Shown here: positions 25,433-32,831 of the stretch, one piece after another | Layout: every line of letters begins with the position of its first letter | Numbering within the stretch: the first letter of the stretch is position 1 | Origin: Actinomycetes bacterium | Lineage (GTDB): Bacteria > Actinomycetota > Actinomycetes > Propionibacteriales > Nocardioidaceae | DNA length: 64,000 nucleotides | Assembly (NCBI GenBank): GCA_023396115.1 | Contig: JAEWXC010000073.1 | Location: forward strand, 1 to 64,000 | Direction of reading: 5' to 3' | Translations under genes and position numbers: made by a program | The notes under the pieces: generated by a model | Seen by the model: only the letters and a program-made list of their open reading frames with translations | Databases searched by the model: none | What the model was told of the DNA's origin: nothing

Positions 25433-25912
25433 GTGGCGAAGGAGCAGGGCGAGAAGCTGGTGGCGCAGAACAAGAAGGCGCGCCACGACTACCTCATCGA
25501 GGACACCTGGGAGGCCGGGATCTCCCTGATGGGCACCGAGGTGAAGTCGCTGCGGATGGGCCGGGCGAGCCTGGTCGACGGGTTCGCGGAGGTCGACAAC
25601 GGCGAGGTGTGGCTGCTCGGCGTGCACATCCCCGAGTACGCCCAGGGCACCTGGACCAACCACGCCGCCCGGCGGCGGCGCAAGCTGCTGCTGCACCGGT
25701 CCGAGATCAACAGGATCGAGAAGAAGCTGGGCGACAAGGGCTACACACTGGTCCCGCTCAAGCTGTACTTCAAGGACGGCCGCGCGAAGGTCGAGATCGC
25801 CCTGGCCAAGGGCAAGAAGGCCTACGACAAGCGGCACGCCCTGGCCGAGCGTCAGGCGAACCGGGAGAAGGTCGACGCCGTGCAGCGCCGACTGAAGGGG
25901 ATGCGTGACTGA
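25433..25912 (+). CDS. smpB: SsrA-binding protein SmpB
   Basis: Binds tmRNA and delivers it to stalled ribosomes for trans-translation. The 159-residue chain has QNKKARHDYLIEDTWEAGISLMGTEVKSLR at the start, the RNA-binding barrel (VHIPEYAQGTWTNHAARRRRKLLLH) and the C-terminal tail AKGKKAYDKRHALAERQANREK that enters the ribosome A site. GTG 25433 is a leaderless-type start. The tmRNA gene lies 1.5 kb downstream, with two unrelated genes between. Confidence 0.97.
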   Translation: MAKEQGEKLVAQNKKARHDYLIEDTWEAGISLMGTEVKSLRMGRASLVDGFAEVDNGEVWLLGVHIPEYAQGTWTNHAARRRRKLLLHRSEINRIEKKLGDKGYTLVPLKLYFKDGRAKVEIALAKGKKAYDKRHALAERQANREKVDAVQRRLKGMRD

Positions 25913-26825
25913 CCGCCCGCCCGCGGGGGAGGACCTCGCCGTGCTGCGCGCCGAGGGCGTCCCGGCTGCGGTCGAGCGACTTGGACTGCCGGGCCTGTTC
26001 GACGTGCACACCCACTTCCTGCCGCCGCGGGTGATGGCCAAGGTGCAGGCCGTCTTCGACTCCGCCGGGCCGTTGATCGGCCGGCCCTGGCCGATCCGCT
26101 ACCGCGCGGACGACGACACCCTGGTCGAGCTGCTCCGCGGCCTGGGGGTGCGGCACTTCTCGGCGCTGCCGTACGCGCACCGACCGGGCATGGCCGAGTT
26201 CCTCAACGACTGGGCCGCCGACTTCGCCGCCCGGGTGCCCGAGGCGCTGCACTGCGGCACCTTCTTCCCCGAGCCGGGGGCGGTCGACTACGTCGCGGCA
26301 CGGCTGGAGCAGGGCCTGGAGCTGGTCAAGGTCCACGTCCAGGTCAGCGCGTTCCACGTCACCGACCCGCTGCTGGACGCGACCTGGGGTCTGCTTGCCG
26401 AGGCCTCGACGCCCGTGGTGGTGCACGCCGGGTCGGGTCCGGTGGCCACCGAGTTCACCGGTCCCGGGCCGGTCGCGGAGCTGCTCACCCGGCACCCGCG
26501 GCTGCGGCTGCTCATCGCGCACGCCGGGGCCCCGGAGTACACCGAGTTCCTGGACCTGGCTGAGCGGTACGAGAACGTCGGGCTGGACACCACGATGGCC
26601 TTCACCGACTTCTTCGACGACATGGGTGGGGTCTACCCGCCCGAGCTGCTCGGCCGGCTGCGTGACCTGGGGCTGGCGGGCAAGGTGCTGCTCGGCTCGG
26701 ACTTCCCGAACATCCCCTACCCCTACGCCCACCAGGTCGAGGCGCTGGAAAGGCTCGACCTGGGGGACGACTGGTTGGCCCGGGTGCTGTGGCACAACGG
26801 CGCGGACCTGTTCCTCGGCTCCTGA
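25905..26825 (+). CDS. Amidohydrolase-2 family metal-dependent hydrolase
   Basis: TIM-barrel hydrolase of 306 residues. It has LFDVHTHFLPPRV (HxH metal ligands), ELVKVHVQVSAF (possible carboxylated-Lys region), PVVVHAGSGP, LRLLIAHAGAPEY and VLLGSDFPNIPY (final Asp). Members include decarboxylases and lactonases; the substrate is unknown. The GTG start lies eight bases inside smpB, so it is translated together with it. Confidence 0.8.
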   Translation: MTDRPPAGEDLAVLRAEGVPAAVERLGLPGLFDVHTHFLPPRVMAKVQAVFDSAGPLIGRPWPIRYRADDDTLVELLRGLGVRHFSALPYAHRPGMAEFLNDWAADFAARVPEALHCGTFFPEPGAVDYVAARLEQGLELVKVHVQVSAFHVTDPLLDATWGLLAEASTPVVVHAGSGPVATEFTGPGPVAELLTRHPRLRLLIAHAGAPEYTEFLDLAERYENVGLDTTMAFTDFFDDMGGVYPPELLGRLRDLGLAGKVLLGSDFPNIPYPYAHQVEALERLDLGDDWLARVLWHNGADLFLGS

Positions 26826-26960
26826 CCACTCCGACGTGCCCGTGACGGACAGGGGCTTCATGAGAGGGCCTTCATCCTCGGCTCACCCCGGGTTCACGGA
26901 GCGGGGTCAGACTGGAGTCAATCCCGGTGGGGAGCACCGGGCAGTCTCGAGGAGGACCCG

Positions 26961-27356
26961 ATGTTCCGCAGCCGCACCACCGCCCTGGCCACCGCCGCCG
27001 TGCTCGCCGTCCCGGTCGTCGCCGTGACCGCCGCCCCCGCCCAGGCCGACGTCGAGAAGCAGCGCCACTTCCGGGTGGCGGGGTCCCTGGTCGACTTCCA
27101 GGTCGAGAAGGACAACGGCCGCTTCGAGGTCGACGTGGACATCGACGACACCGCCCGCCCCGGCAGCCGCTGGAAGGTCGTGCTGCGCCACGACGGCAAG
27201 AAGGTGTACTCGGCCGTCAAGCGTGCCCAGGCCGACGGCGACGTCGACCTGCTCGACCTCAAGCGCCGCGACACCGCCGGTGCCGACCGGTTCAAGGTGA
27301 CCGTCAAGAAGGTCGGTGGCGCCAAGAAGAGCCGCACCATCCGGTTCGGTCGCTGA
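26961..27356 (+). CDS. Small secreted protein of unknown function
   Basis: A 131-residue exported protein: signal peptide ATAAVLAVPVVAVTAAPAQA with an AxA cut, then a highly charged beta-rich domain (RHFRVAGSLVDFQVEKDNGRFEVDVDID) with alternating Lys and Asp. A GAGGAGG site precedes ATG 26961. No Cys residues and no known motif. It stands alone between smpB's operon and the tmRNA gene. Confidence 0.7.
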   Translation: MFRSRTTALATAAVLAVPVVAVTAAPAQADVEKQRHFRVAGSLVDFQVEKDNGRFEVDVDIDDTARPGSRWKVVLRHDGKKVYSAVKRAQADGDVDLLDLKRRDTAGADRFKVTVKKVGGAKKSRTIRFGR

Positions 27357-27429
27357 GTCCGAGCGCCGGCCCGGTGCTGGTCCGGCACACGAGGGTCGAT
27401 ATCGGCTCGCCGTGTGTCGGACCACCCCG

Positions 27430-27435
27430 TAGACT
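27430..27435 (+). promoter_or_regulatory. -10 box of the tmRNA gene
   Basis: TAGACT places transcription at about 27442, giving a short 5' leader before the mature tmRNA end at 27455, expected to be removed by RNase P. Confidence 0.55.
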
Positions 27436-27454
27436 GGCGGTGCACAACTCAAGA

Positions 27455-27824
27455 GGGGCTGATCGGTTTCGACTTGGGACGTTAGTTCCAGGGGAAGCGG
27501 GTCGAGAAGCCAGCGCCATCTCGTAAACGATCGCTGGAAACACATAGTTGCCAACACCAATCGCAACGACTTCGCTCTCGCTGCCTGAGCAGTGACCGAA
27601 GGGTCTGACCGGGCACCCGTCCTCGTCCCGGACCCAGGCCTCGACTAGAGGACTTGCTGGCCACACCTTGTCAGGAGGGATGGCCGGGACTTCATCCTGA
27701 CTGAGCCTGTCGGTGACGTGTCCGTCGCGAGCACCGGGGCCGAGAAAACGCCATCACGGACTGCACCCGGAGAAGACCTGGATCGACGCTCGAGGACCGG
27801 GGTTCGATTCCCCGCAGCTCCACC
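27455..27824 (+). ncRNA. ssrA: tmRNA (SsrA)
   Basis: Trans-translation RNA. The 5' end GGGGCTGATCGGTTTCGAC is the standard tmRNA start and pairs with CAGCTCC at 27815-27821 to form the acceptor stem; the T-arm GGGGTTCGATTCCCC is at 27799-27813. The reading frame from GCC 27550 encodes the tag ANTNRNDFALAA and stops at TGA 27586-27588. The 3' end reads A-C-C then C, so the terminal A of CCA is not encoded and must be added by the CCA enzyme. An IS element begins two bases after the mature end, leaving the RNA intact. Confidence 0.97.
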
Positions 27825-29018
27825 CTGTGATCTCTCAGGAGATACCGGACAGACCGGACCCAGAACTTGGGTCCGGTCTTCTGGTTTTCTTGGGTCGGGG
27901 TCCTGGTGTTCGCCGGTGGCGGCGTTGATGATGCGGACGTGGAGTCCGTCGACGAGTTTGAGGACTTGGGTTCGGGCGTGTTCAGCGCCCATGCCGATGT
28001 GGTGCATGCGGCCGTTCAGGCGAAGGCTGAGTTTGCCGTCCTTGTCGACCTTGTCGGACAGCACTCGGTGGTGGGTTTCGGTGCTCCGGTCGGCTGTCGG
28101 CCCGGTCTTCGGGCGGGCGTTGTACGCGGTCGCGGGGGTGGCTCGGTGGGCTAGCGAGCGGTGGGGCCGGTGGTGGTTGTAGGCCTCGACGAATCGGTCG
28201 ATCAGTGTCTGCAGGTCGTTGATGGTGCTCGGTTGGACGGGTTGGGCTGTGAGCCAGTTCTTCATCGTCTGTTGGAAGCGTTCGACCTTGCCGCAGGTCG
28301 TGGGGTGGTTCGGTCGGGAGTTCTTCTGGACGATGTTGAGGCGTTGCAGTTCGGACTCGAGGCCGTTGCGTCCGCCGCGGCCGCCTGAGAATCGGGTGGT
28401 GTAGGCGAGACCGTTGTCGGTGAGCACGGATGCCGGATAGCCGTGGTGACCTGCGGTTTCGGTGAAGGTGTTGAGCACGATTCGCCCGTTGATCCGGTGG
28501 TGGGCTGAGACGTGCAGTGCGTAGCGGGAGTGGTCGTCGAGCCAGGTGATGACCTCGGTGTCGGCGTGGGAGGCGAGGCGGTAGTGGGTGAAGTCTGACT
28601 GCCAGGTCTCGTTGGGTTGCTCGGCTTCGAAGCGGATGTAGGAGGAGCGGGGGCGTTTCTTGGGCTGGGGCTCGACCAGGCTCTGGCGGGTCAGGGTGCG
28701 GGCGATGGTGCTGACCGAGACGGCGATGTCGTGGTGGTGGTGTAGGTGCCAGGCGATGGTGTCGGGGCCGGCGTCGAGGCCGGCGTCGAGGAGTTGCTTG
28801 CGGATGGTGATGACCAGCTGCACGGTTTGTTCGCTGATGGCGGTCGGTGAGGTCTTCGGGCGGCGCGAGCGCGGCTCGAAGGCGGCGTCGCCTTCTGCGT
28901 GGTAGCGGGCGAGGAGTTCGTAGATCCAGGAGCGTGAGACGGCGTAGGTCGTGGCGACCTCGGTGACGCTGCGTCCTTCGATCTCGACCGCGGTGATGAC
29001 CAGCCGTGCTTTCGACAT
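27645..29018 (-). CDS. IS481-type transposase reading into antisense tmRNA
   Basis: DDE transposase of the IS481 group. It has an N-terminal helix-turn-helix (VTEVATTYAVSRSWIYELL) and an rve core with Asp in ETWQSDFTHY, Asp in VLTDNGLAY and Glu in CGKVERFQQ, all intact. About 397 codons lie inside the element; the frame has no stop before the left end, so it continues about 59 codons into the tmRNA gene on the opposite strand (GGAAGNRTPVLERR is the antisense T-arm) and stops at 27645. The product is probably active, with a target-encoded tail. Confidence 0.88.
   Translation of the reverse strand: MSKARLVITAVEIEGRSVTEVATTYAVSRSWIYELLARYHAEGDAAFEPRSRRPKTSPTAISEQTVQLVITIRKQLLDAGLDAGPDTIAWHLHHHHDIAVSVSTIARTLTRQSLVEPQPKKRPRSSYIRFEAEQPNETWQSDFTHYRLASHADTEVITWLDDHSRYALHVSAHHRINGRIVLNTFTETAGHHGYPASVLTDNGLAYTTRFSGGRGGRNGLESELQRLNIVQKNSRPNHPTTCGKVERFQQTMKNWLTAQPVQPSTINDLQTLIDRFVEAYNHHRPHRSLAHRATPATAYNARPKTGPTADRSTETHHRVLSDKVDKDGKLSLRLNGRMHHIGMGAEHARTQVLKLVDGLHVRIINAATGEHQDPDPRKPEDRTQVLGPVCPVSPERSQGGAAGNRTPVLERRSRSSPGAVRDGVFSAPVLATDTSPTGSVRMKSRPSLLTRCGQQVL
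27811..27825. repeat. Left direct repeat flanking the IS (target duplication)
   Basis: CCCGCAGCTCCACCC at the tmRNA 3' end matches 29110-29124 at 14 of 15 positions, and both copies abut the ends of the element. This fits a 15-bp target-site duplication with one later change. Confidence 0.8.
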
Positions 29019-29109
29019 GGTCGGAGGCTGGCGGAGGGTGTGGTCACTCGTGGGTCAGGTTGTCCGGGATGTCTTGAGAGATGTGTCCGGGATGTCCTGA
29101 CGGATCACA
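27826..29109. mobile_element. IS481-family insertion sequence at the tmRNA 3' end
   Basis: A 1,284-bp element bounded by inverted repeats starting TGTGATC. The outer 26 bases at each end agree at 22 positions (TGTGATC, then TCAGGA, AT, CCGGACA). The right end has a second internal copy of the same block (TGTCCGGGATGTC at 29061 and 29084), probably transposase sites. It holds one transposase gene. Direct repeats of 15 bp flank it. It separates the tmRNA from its probable terminator at 29204-29245. Confidence 0.88.
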
Positions 29110-29124
29110 CCCGCAGCTCCACAC
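29110..29124. repeat. Right direct repeat flanking the IS
   Basis: CCCGCAGCTCCACAC, the displaced copy of the tmRNA acceptor end, lies directly after the right inverted repeat. See the left copy at 27811-27825. Confidence 0.8.
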
Positions 29125-29203
29125 TGAGGGCTTTCCCGAAATGGGCCCGAACAGTTTCCCGCGATGGGGGACTGCTCGGGAGACCTCCACAGCCCCAGCA
29201 ACA

Positions 29204-29245
29204 ACAACGAGTGGGCCCCACCATCTGGTGGGGCCCACTCGTTGT
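29204..29245 (+). terminator. Perfect 20-bp hairpin, probable displaced tmRNA terminator
   Basis: The stem 29204-29223 pairs perfectly with 29226-29245 around TC. It is 80 bases beyond the duplicated tmRNA end, where the tmRNA terminator would have been before the IS arrived. It also insulates the small gene that follows. Confidence 0.8.
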
Positions 29246-29271
29246 CTGGGTGAGTACTCTCAGGCGGCTGT

Positions 29272-29538
29272 TTGACCCACGGCACCCTCGGCGGCCAACT
29301 CCCCGACTGGGACGAGCTGCTGGACCTGCTCGAGGCGACAGAGGCAGCCATCGTCTCCGACGTCCCGTACGGCGCAGCGCTCCTCGACCGATTGGCAGGG
29401 TGGGAGGCTTCCCTGCTCCACATCGGAGACGAGGTGTCGCCTTCGGACTGTCTCGTGTGCCGCCGAGCCCAGGCGATCCCGGACGAGATGCCGCCCGAGT
29501 ACGCGGGCGTGATGCAGGTGCTCGCCCGGGCATCCTGA
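29272..29538 (+). CDS. Small hypothetical protein
   Basis: An 88-residue acidic, probably helical protein (DWDELLDLLEATEAAIV, YGAALLDRLAGWEASLL) with one Cys pair (DCLVCRR). Codon third positions look coding, and a terminator hairpin follows at 29550. The start is uncertain: TTG 29272 lies a few bases after a TACTCT box (29255-29260), and no ATG or GTG is available. It could be the remnant of a longer gene cut at the island edge. No family is recognised; overlapping longer frames on either strand look like shadows. Confidence 0.55.
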   Translation: MTHGTLGGQLPDWDELLDLLEATEAAIVSDVPYGAALLDRLAGWEASLLHIGDEVSPSDCLVCRRAQAIPDEMPPEYAGVMQVLARAS

Positions 29539-29549
29539 CCTAAACGCGA

Positions 29550-29581
29550 GGGGTCGGAGAACCAACTGGTTCTCCGACCCC
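29550..29581 (+). terminator. Terminator after the small gene
   Basis: A perfect 15-bp stem (29550-29564 with 29567-29581) begins 12 bases after the stop codon at 29538. Confidence 0.8.
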
Positions 29582-29821
29582 TTCACGTCTGCCTCCACGC
29601 CGAGACGTAACTGCGCTACCCGACGACGGCCGGACGGTCGCGTTGGTGCCGGAACGTTCCTCCAGCGGGGACGCCCGGCATTGCAGGCAACTTGAGAACT
29701 CAACAGAGAAACACCCTGCCGCGTGAGCACGGACGAGCGGACAGGCGACCGAAGGAGGTGATCAGCCAGTCGTCTGTCGGCTTCGTCTGTCGCTCGGGCA
29801 GTGATGGGCCAAGATAGGGCC
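29582..29821. promoter_or_regulatory. Upstream region of the hsd operon
   Basis: About 240 bases without a supported gene. CAAGAT at 29810-29815 is a -10 box that sets the transcript start at 29822. The part around 29680-29720 is richer in A and T than the surroundings (AACTTGAGAACTCAACAGAG). No clear operator is seen. Confidence 0.45.
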
Positions 29822-29896
29822 ATGCAGAACCGGAGAGACGCCCTCGTCTGGCCAGGCGACCACCAACTCGAGGCTCCGGCTGGAGGAGATCGTTGA
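29822..29896 (+). CDS. Short leader ORF overlapping hsdM
   Basis: ATG 29822 opens a 24-residue frame (MQNRRDALVWPGDHQLEAPA and four more residues) whose TGA stop overlaps the TTG start of hsdM in TTGA. The CAAGAT box makes its ATG the first codon of the message. The ribosome site of hsdM (GGAGGAG) lies inside its end, so translation of the leader may control hsdM. The peptide itself may have no function. This is inferred from sequence layout only. Confidence 0.4.
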   Translation: MQNRRDALVWPGDHQLEAPAGGDR

Positions 29897-31638
29897 GCAC
29901 GCTCGGCAGCTTCATCTGGTCGATCGCTGACCAACTTCGTGGCCCCTACCGCCCCAACCAGTACGGCACCGTGATCCTGCCGTTCACGATCCTGCGTCGC
30001 CTCGACTGCATCCTCGAGCCCGACCGTGACGCCGTCCGCGAACTGGCCGCCAAGTTCGACAACCCGGCACGGCTCAAAGTCGAGGTCAAGCGGGCGACGG
30101 GTCGGCCGTTCTACAACACCTCGAACTACTCCTTCGCCAACCTGCTAGCCGACGCCGACGGGCTCGCCGACAACCTGACCGACTACGTCGACCGGTTCTC
30201 CGCCGACGTCGACGTCTTCGAGTACTTCGACTTCAAGAAGGAGATCCTGGCCCTGGAGAAGGCCGGTCTCCTGAGGGAGGTCGTGAAGTCCTTCGGTGCC
30301 GTGGACCTGCACCCGAACGTGGTGTCGAACTCCGACATGGGTGACGCGTTCGAGTACATCATCCGCAAGTTCAACGAGGCCGCGAACGAGACCTCCGGTG
30401 ACCACTACACCCCGCGCGACGCCATCAAGTTGCTGGTGGAACTGCTGTTCGCCGAGAAGGACGAGGCCCTGACCGAGGGCGGCATCGTCCGCACCCTCTA
30501 CGACCCCACCGCCGGCACCGGCGGCATGCTGTCCCTGGCCGAGGAGCACCTGCTCGCCCAGAACCCGGACGCGAAGCTGAGCCTGTACGGCCAGGAGTAC
30601 AACCCCCAGTCGTATGCGATCTGCAAGTCCGACCTCCTCGCCAAGGGCCACGACGCGACCAACATCGCCTTCGGCAACACGCTCACCGACGACGCGTTCA
30701 CCGGGCGCCAGTTCGACTTCTCCATGTCCAACCCGCCGTACGGCGTGGACTGGAAGCAGTACGCCAAAGCCATCAGCAAGGAACGCGACGAAGCTGGACC
30801 CTACGGCCGCTTCGCGCCCGGTCTGCCGGCGACCTCCGACGGGCAGATGTTGTTCCTGCTCCACCTCGCGCACAAGATGCGGGCACCCGAGGACGGCGGC
30901 GGCCGCGTCGGGATCGTCATGAACGGCTCCCCGCTCTTCAACGGCGGCGCCGCCTCCGGGCCCTCGAGCATCCGCCAGTGGCTGCTGGAGAACGACCTGG
31001 TCGAGACCATCGTCGCGCTGCCGACCAACATGTTCTTCAACACCGGCATCGCCACCTACATCTGGATCCTCGACAACACCAAGCACCCCGACCGCAAGGG
31101 CACCGTCCAACTCATCGACGGCACCTCGTTCTGGACCAAGATGCGCAAAAACCTCGGCTCCAAGGGCCGCGAGATCAGCGACACCGACCGTGCCCAGGTG
31201 CTCCAGTTGTACGCCGACTTCACCGACGCCGACCCCGACTACTCCAAGGTCCTGGCCAACGACGAGTTCGGCTACTGGACCATCACCGTCGATCGCCCGC
31301 TGCTCGATGAGGACGGCAACCCGGTCGTCGACCGCAAGGGCAAGCCCAAGCCCGACTCCAAGAAGCGTGACACCGAGAACGTCCCCTTCACCTACGGCGG
31401 CTCCGCCGCCGGCGCCGCCGGCAAGATCGAGGTCATCCAGGCCTACTTCGACGCCGAGGTCGAGCCCCATGTCCCCGACGCCTGGATCGACTGGGCCAAG
31501 GTCAAGACCGGCTTTGAGATCCCCTTCACCCGCCACTTCTACAAGTACGTCCCACCCCGACCTCTCGCCGAGATCGACGCGGACCTCGAGAAGCAGGTCG
31601 CCAAGATCCTTCACTTGCTGCGGGAGGTTGAGGGATGA
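29893..31638 (+). CDS. hsdM: Type I restriction-modification methyltransferase subunit
   Basis: DNA adenine methyltransferase subunit of a type I system, 581 residues. The N-terminal HsdM domain (LGSFIWSIADQLRGPYRPNQYGTVILPFTILRRLD) is followed by SGDHYTPRDAI, the SAM site DPTAGTGGML and the catalytic SNPPYGVDW motif. It methylates the recognised site together with HsdS and supports cleavage with HsdR. The rare TTG start is supported by GGAGGAG six bases upstream and by the N-terminus. It overlaps hsdS in ATGA. Confidence 0.94.
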   Translation: MSTLGSFIWSIADQLRGPYRPNQYGTVILPFTILRRLDCILEPDRDAVRELAAKFDNPARLKVEVKRATGRPFYNTSNYSFANLLADADGLADNLTDYVDRFSADVDVFEYFDFKKEILALEKAGLLREVVKSFGAVDLHPNVVSNSDMGDAFEYIIRKFNEAANETSGDHYTPRDAIKLLVELLFAEKDEALTEGGIVRTLYDPTAGTGGMLSLAEEHLLAQNPDAKLSLYGQEYNPQSYAICKSDLLAKGHDATNIAFGNTLTDDAFTGRQFDFSMSNPPYGVDWKQYAKAISKERDEAGPYGRFAPGLPATSDGQMLFLLHLAHKMRAPEDGGGRVGIVMNGSPLFNGGAASGPSSIRQWLLENDLVETIVALPTNMFFNTGIATYIWILDNTKHPDRKGTVQLIDGTSFWTKMRKNLGSKGREISDTDRAQVLQLYADFTDADPDYSKVLANDEFGYWTITVDRPLLDEDGNPVVDRKGKPKPDSKKRDTENVPFTYGGSAAGAAGKIEVIQAYFDAEVEPHVPDAWIDWAKVKTGFEIPFTRHFYKYVPPRPLAEIDADLEKQVAKILHLLREVEG

Positions 31639-32831
31639 CGGTTCATCAGTGGCATCGCACCCGCCTGAAGTACATCTGTGATACCAACGTTGCGGTGCTT
31701 CCGGACGGCACCGACCAAGACTTTGAGTTCGTCTACATCGACATCGGTAACGTTACGCAGGGGCGGATGGTCACCGACGGGAAACCGATCGAGTTTCGGA
31801 ACGCTCCCTCGCGCGCCCGTCGCCTAGCAAAACCCGGGGATACGGTCGTTTCGACGGTGCGGACGTACCTGCGTGCTGTTGCGACTGTGCCACCTCTTGA
31901 GGGCGTTCTCGTGTTCTCTACTGGCTTTGCTGTGCTGAGCCCGCGCGAAGAAGTCGACCCAAGGTTTCTGTCTTGGTACCTCCAGGGCGATGAGTTTGTT
32001 TCCCGGGTCGAGGCGAACTCGACCGGCGTGTCGTACCCGGCGATCACAGCCACCCAACTAGTCGCTCTCGATCTACGGCTGCCGCCTCTTCGTACGCAGC
32101 GCGCCATCGCCGACTACCTCGACCGCGAGACCGCCCGCATCGACACCCTTCTCGAGGAGCAGCAGCGCCTGATCGAGATGCTTACTGAGCGACGGTCAGC
32201 CGCCCTGATCGACGCGTTCGCGTCGATGCACGCCGAGACGCCGATAGTGGCCCGCGAGCCAATTCCGTGGCTGCCCGGTCTTCACGCTGAGCAGGCACAG
32301 ATGCGTCACTTGTGCACGATCGGGACTGGGTCGAGCGACTCGGCGAACGCGGTCGATGAGGGGTACCCCTTCTTCGTTCGTGGGGACCAGCCGCTGACCC
32401 TAGACACCTACGAGTTCGATACCGAGGCGATCATCACGGCCGGAGACGGGGCAATGGTCGGTCGATCGTTCCACCACTTCCGCGGCAAGTTCGCCGCTCA
32501 TCAGCGGGTATACGTGCTGCGCGACTTCAACAGAGTGTTCCCTCGCTATGTCTACTGGTATTTCTCGACATTTTTCATTCGCGTGGTCGGTGACGGCGGT
32601 GCGCAAGCGACAGTGCCCTCGGTGCGGATGCCGATGATCGCTAGCTTGCCGGTGCCGATCCCCGCCTACGACGAGCAGCGGCGAATCGCGGCTTATCTCG
32701 ACGCGCGCACCGCAAGGATCGACGCGCTGCTATCCGAGACCGAGCGTTTCATCGAGCTCTCGCGAGAGCGTCGGTCTGCGCTGATCACGGCCGCGGTGAC
32801 GGGGCAGATCCACCTACGGGAGGTGGCGTGA
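31635..32831 (+). CDS. hsdS: Type I restriction-modification specificity subunit
   Basis: DNA-recognition subunit of 398 residues with the expected two target-recognition domains, each followed by a conserved helix: LPPLRTQRAIADYLDRETARIDTLLEEQ in the middle and YDEQRRIAAYLDARTARIDALLSETE at the end. The target-recognition halves have visibly lower GC and less biased codons than neighbours, usual for swapped recognition domains. The recognition sequence cannot be read from the protein. It overlaps hsdM by four bases and hsdR by one (TGATG). Confidence 0.93.
   Translation: MTVHQWHRTRLKYICDTNVAVLPDGTDQDFEFVYIDIGNVTQGRMVTDGKPIEFRNAPSRARRLAKPGDTVVSTVRTYLRAVATVPPLEGVLVFSTGFAVLSPREEVDPRFLSWYLQGDEFVSRVEANSTGVSYPAITATQLVALDLRLPPLRTQRAIADYLDRETARIDTLLEEQQRLIEMLTERRSAALIDAFASMHAETPIVAREPIPWLPGLHAEQAQMRHLCTIGTGSSDSANAVDEGYPFFVRGDQPLTLDTYEFDTEAIITAGDGAMVGRSFHHFRGKFAAHQRVYVLRDFNRVFPRYVYWYFSTFFIRVVGDGGAQATVPSVRMPMIASLPVPIPAYDEQRRIAAYLDARTARIDALLSETERFIELSRERRSALITAAVTGQIHLREVA

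Noticed and set aside
27713..28404. Plus-strand frames inside the tmRNA and IS element
   Set aside because: They overlap the tmRNA and the transposase gene antisense and have no recognisable product.
29260..29934. Minus-strand frame of 224 codons opposite the small orphan gene
   Set aside because: Arg/Leu/Val-rich with no motif, crosses two terminator hairpins and the hsdM promoter; treated as a shadow.
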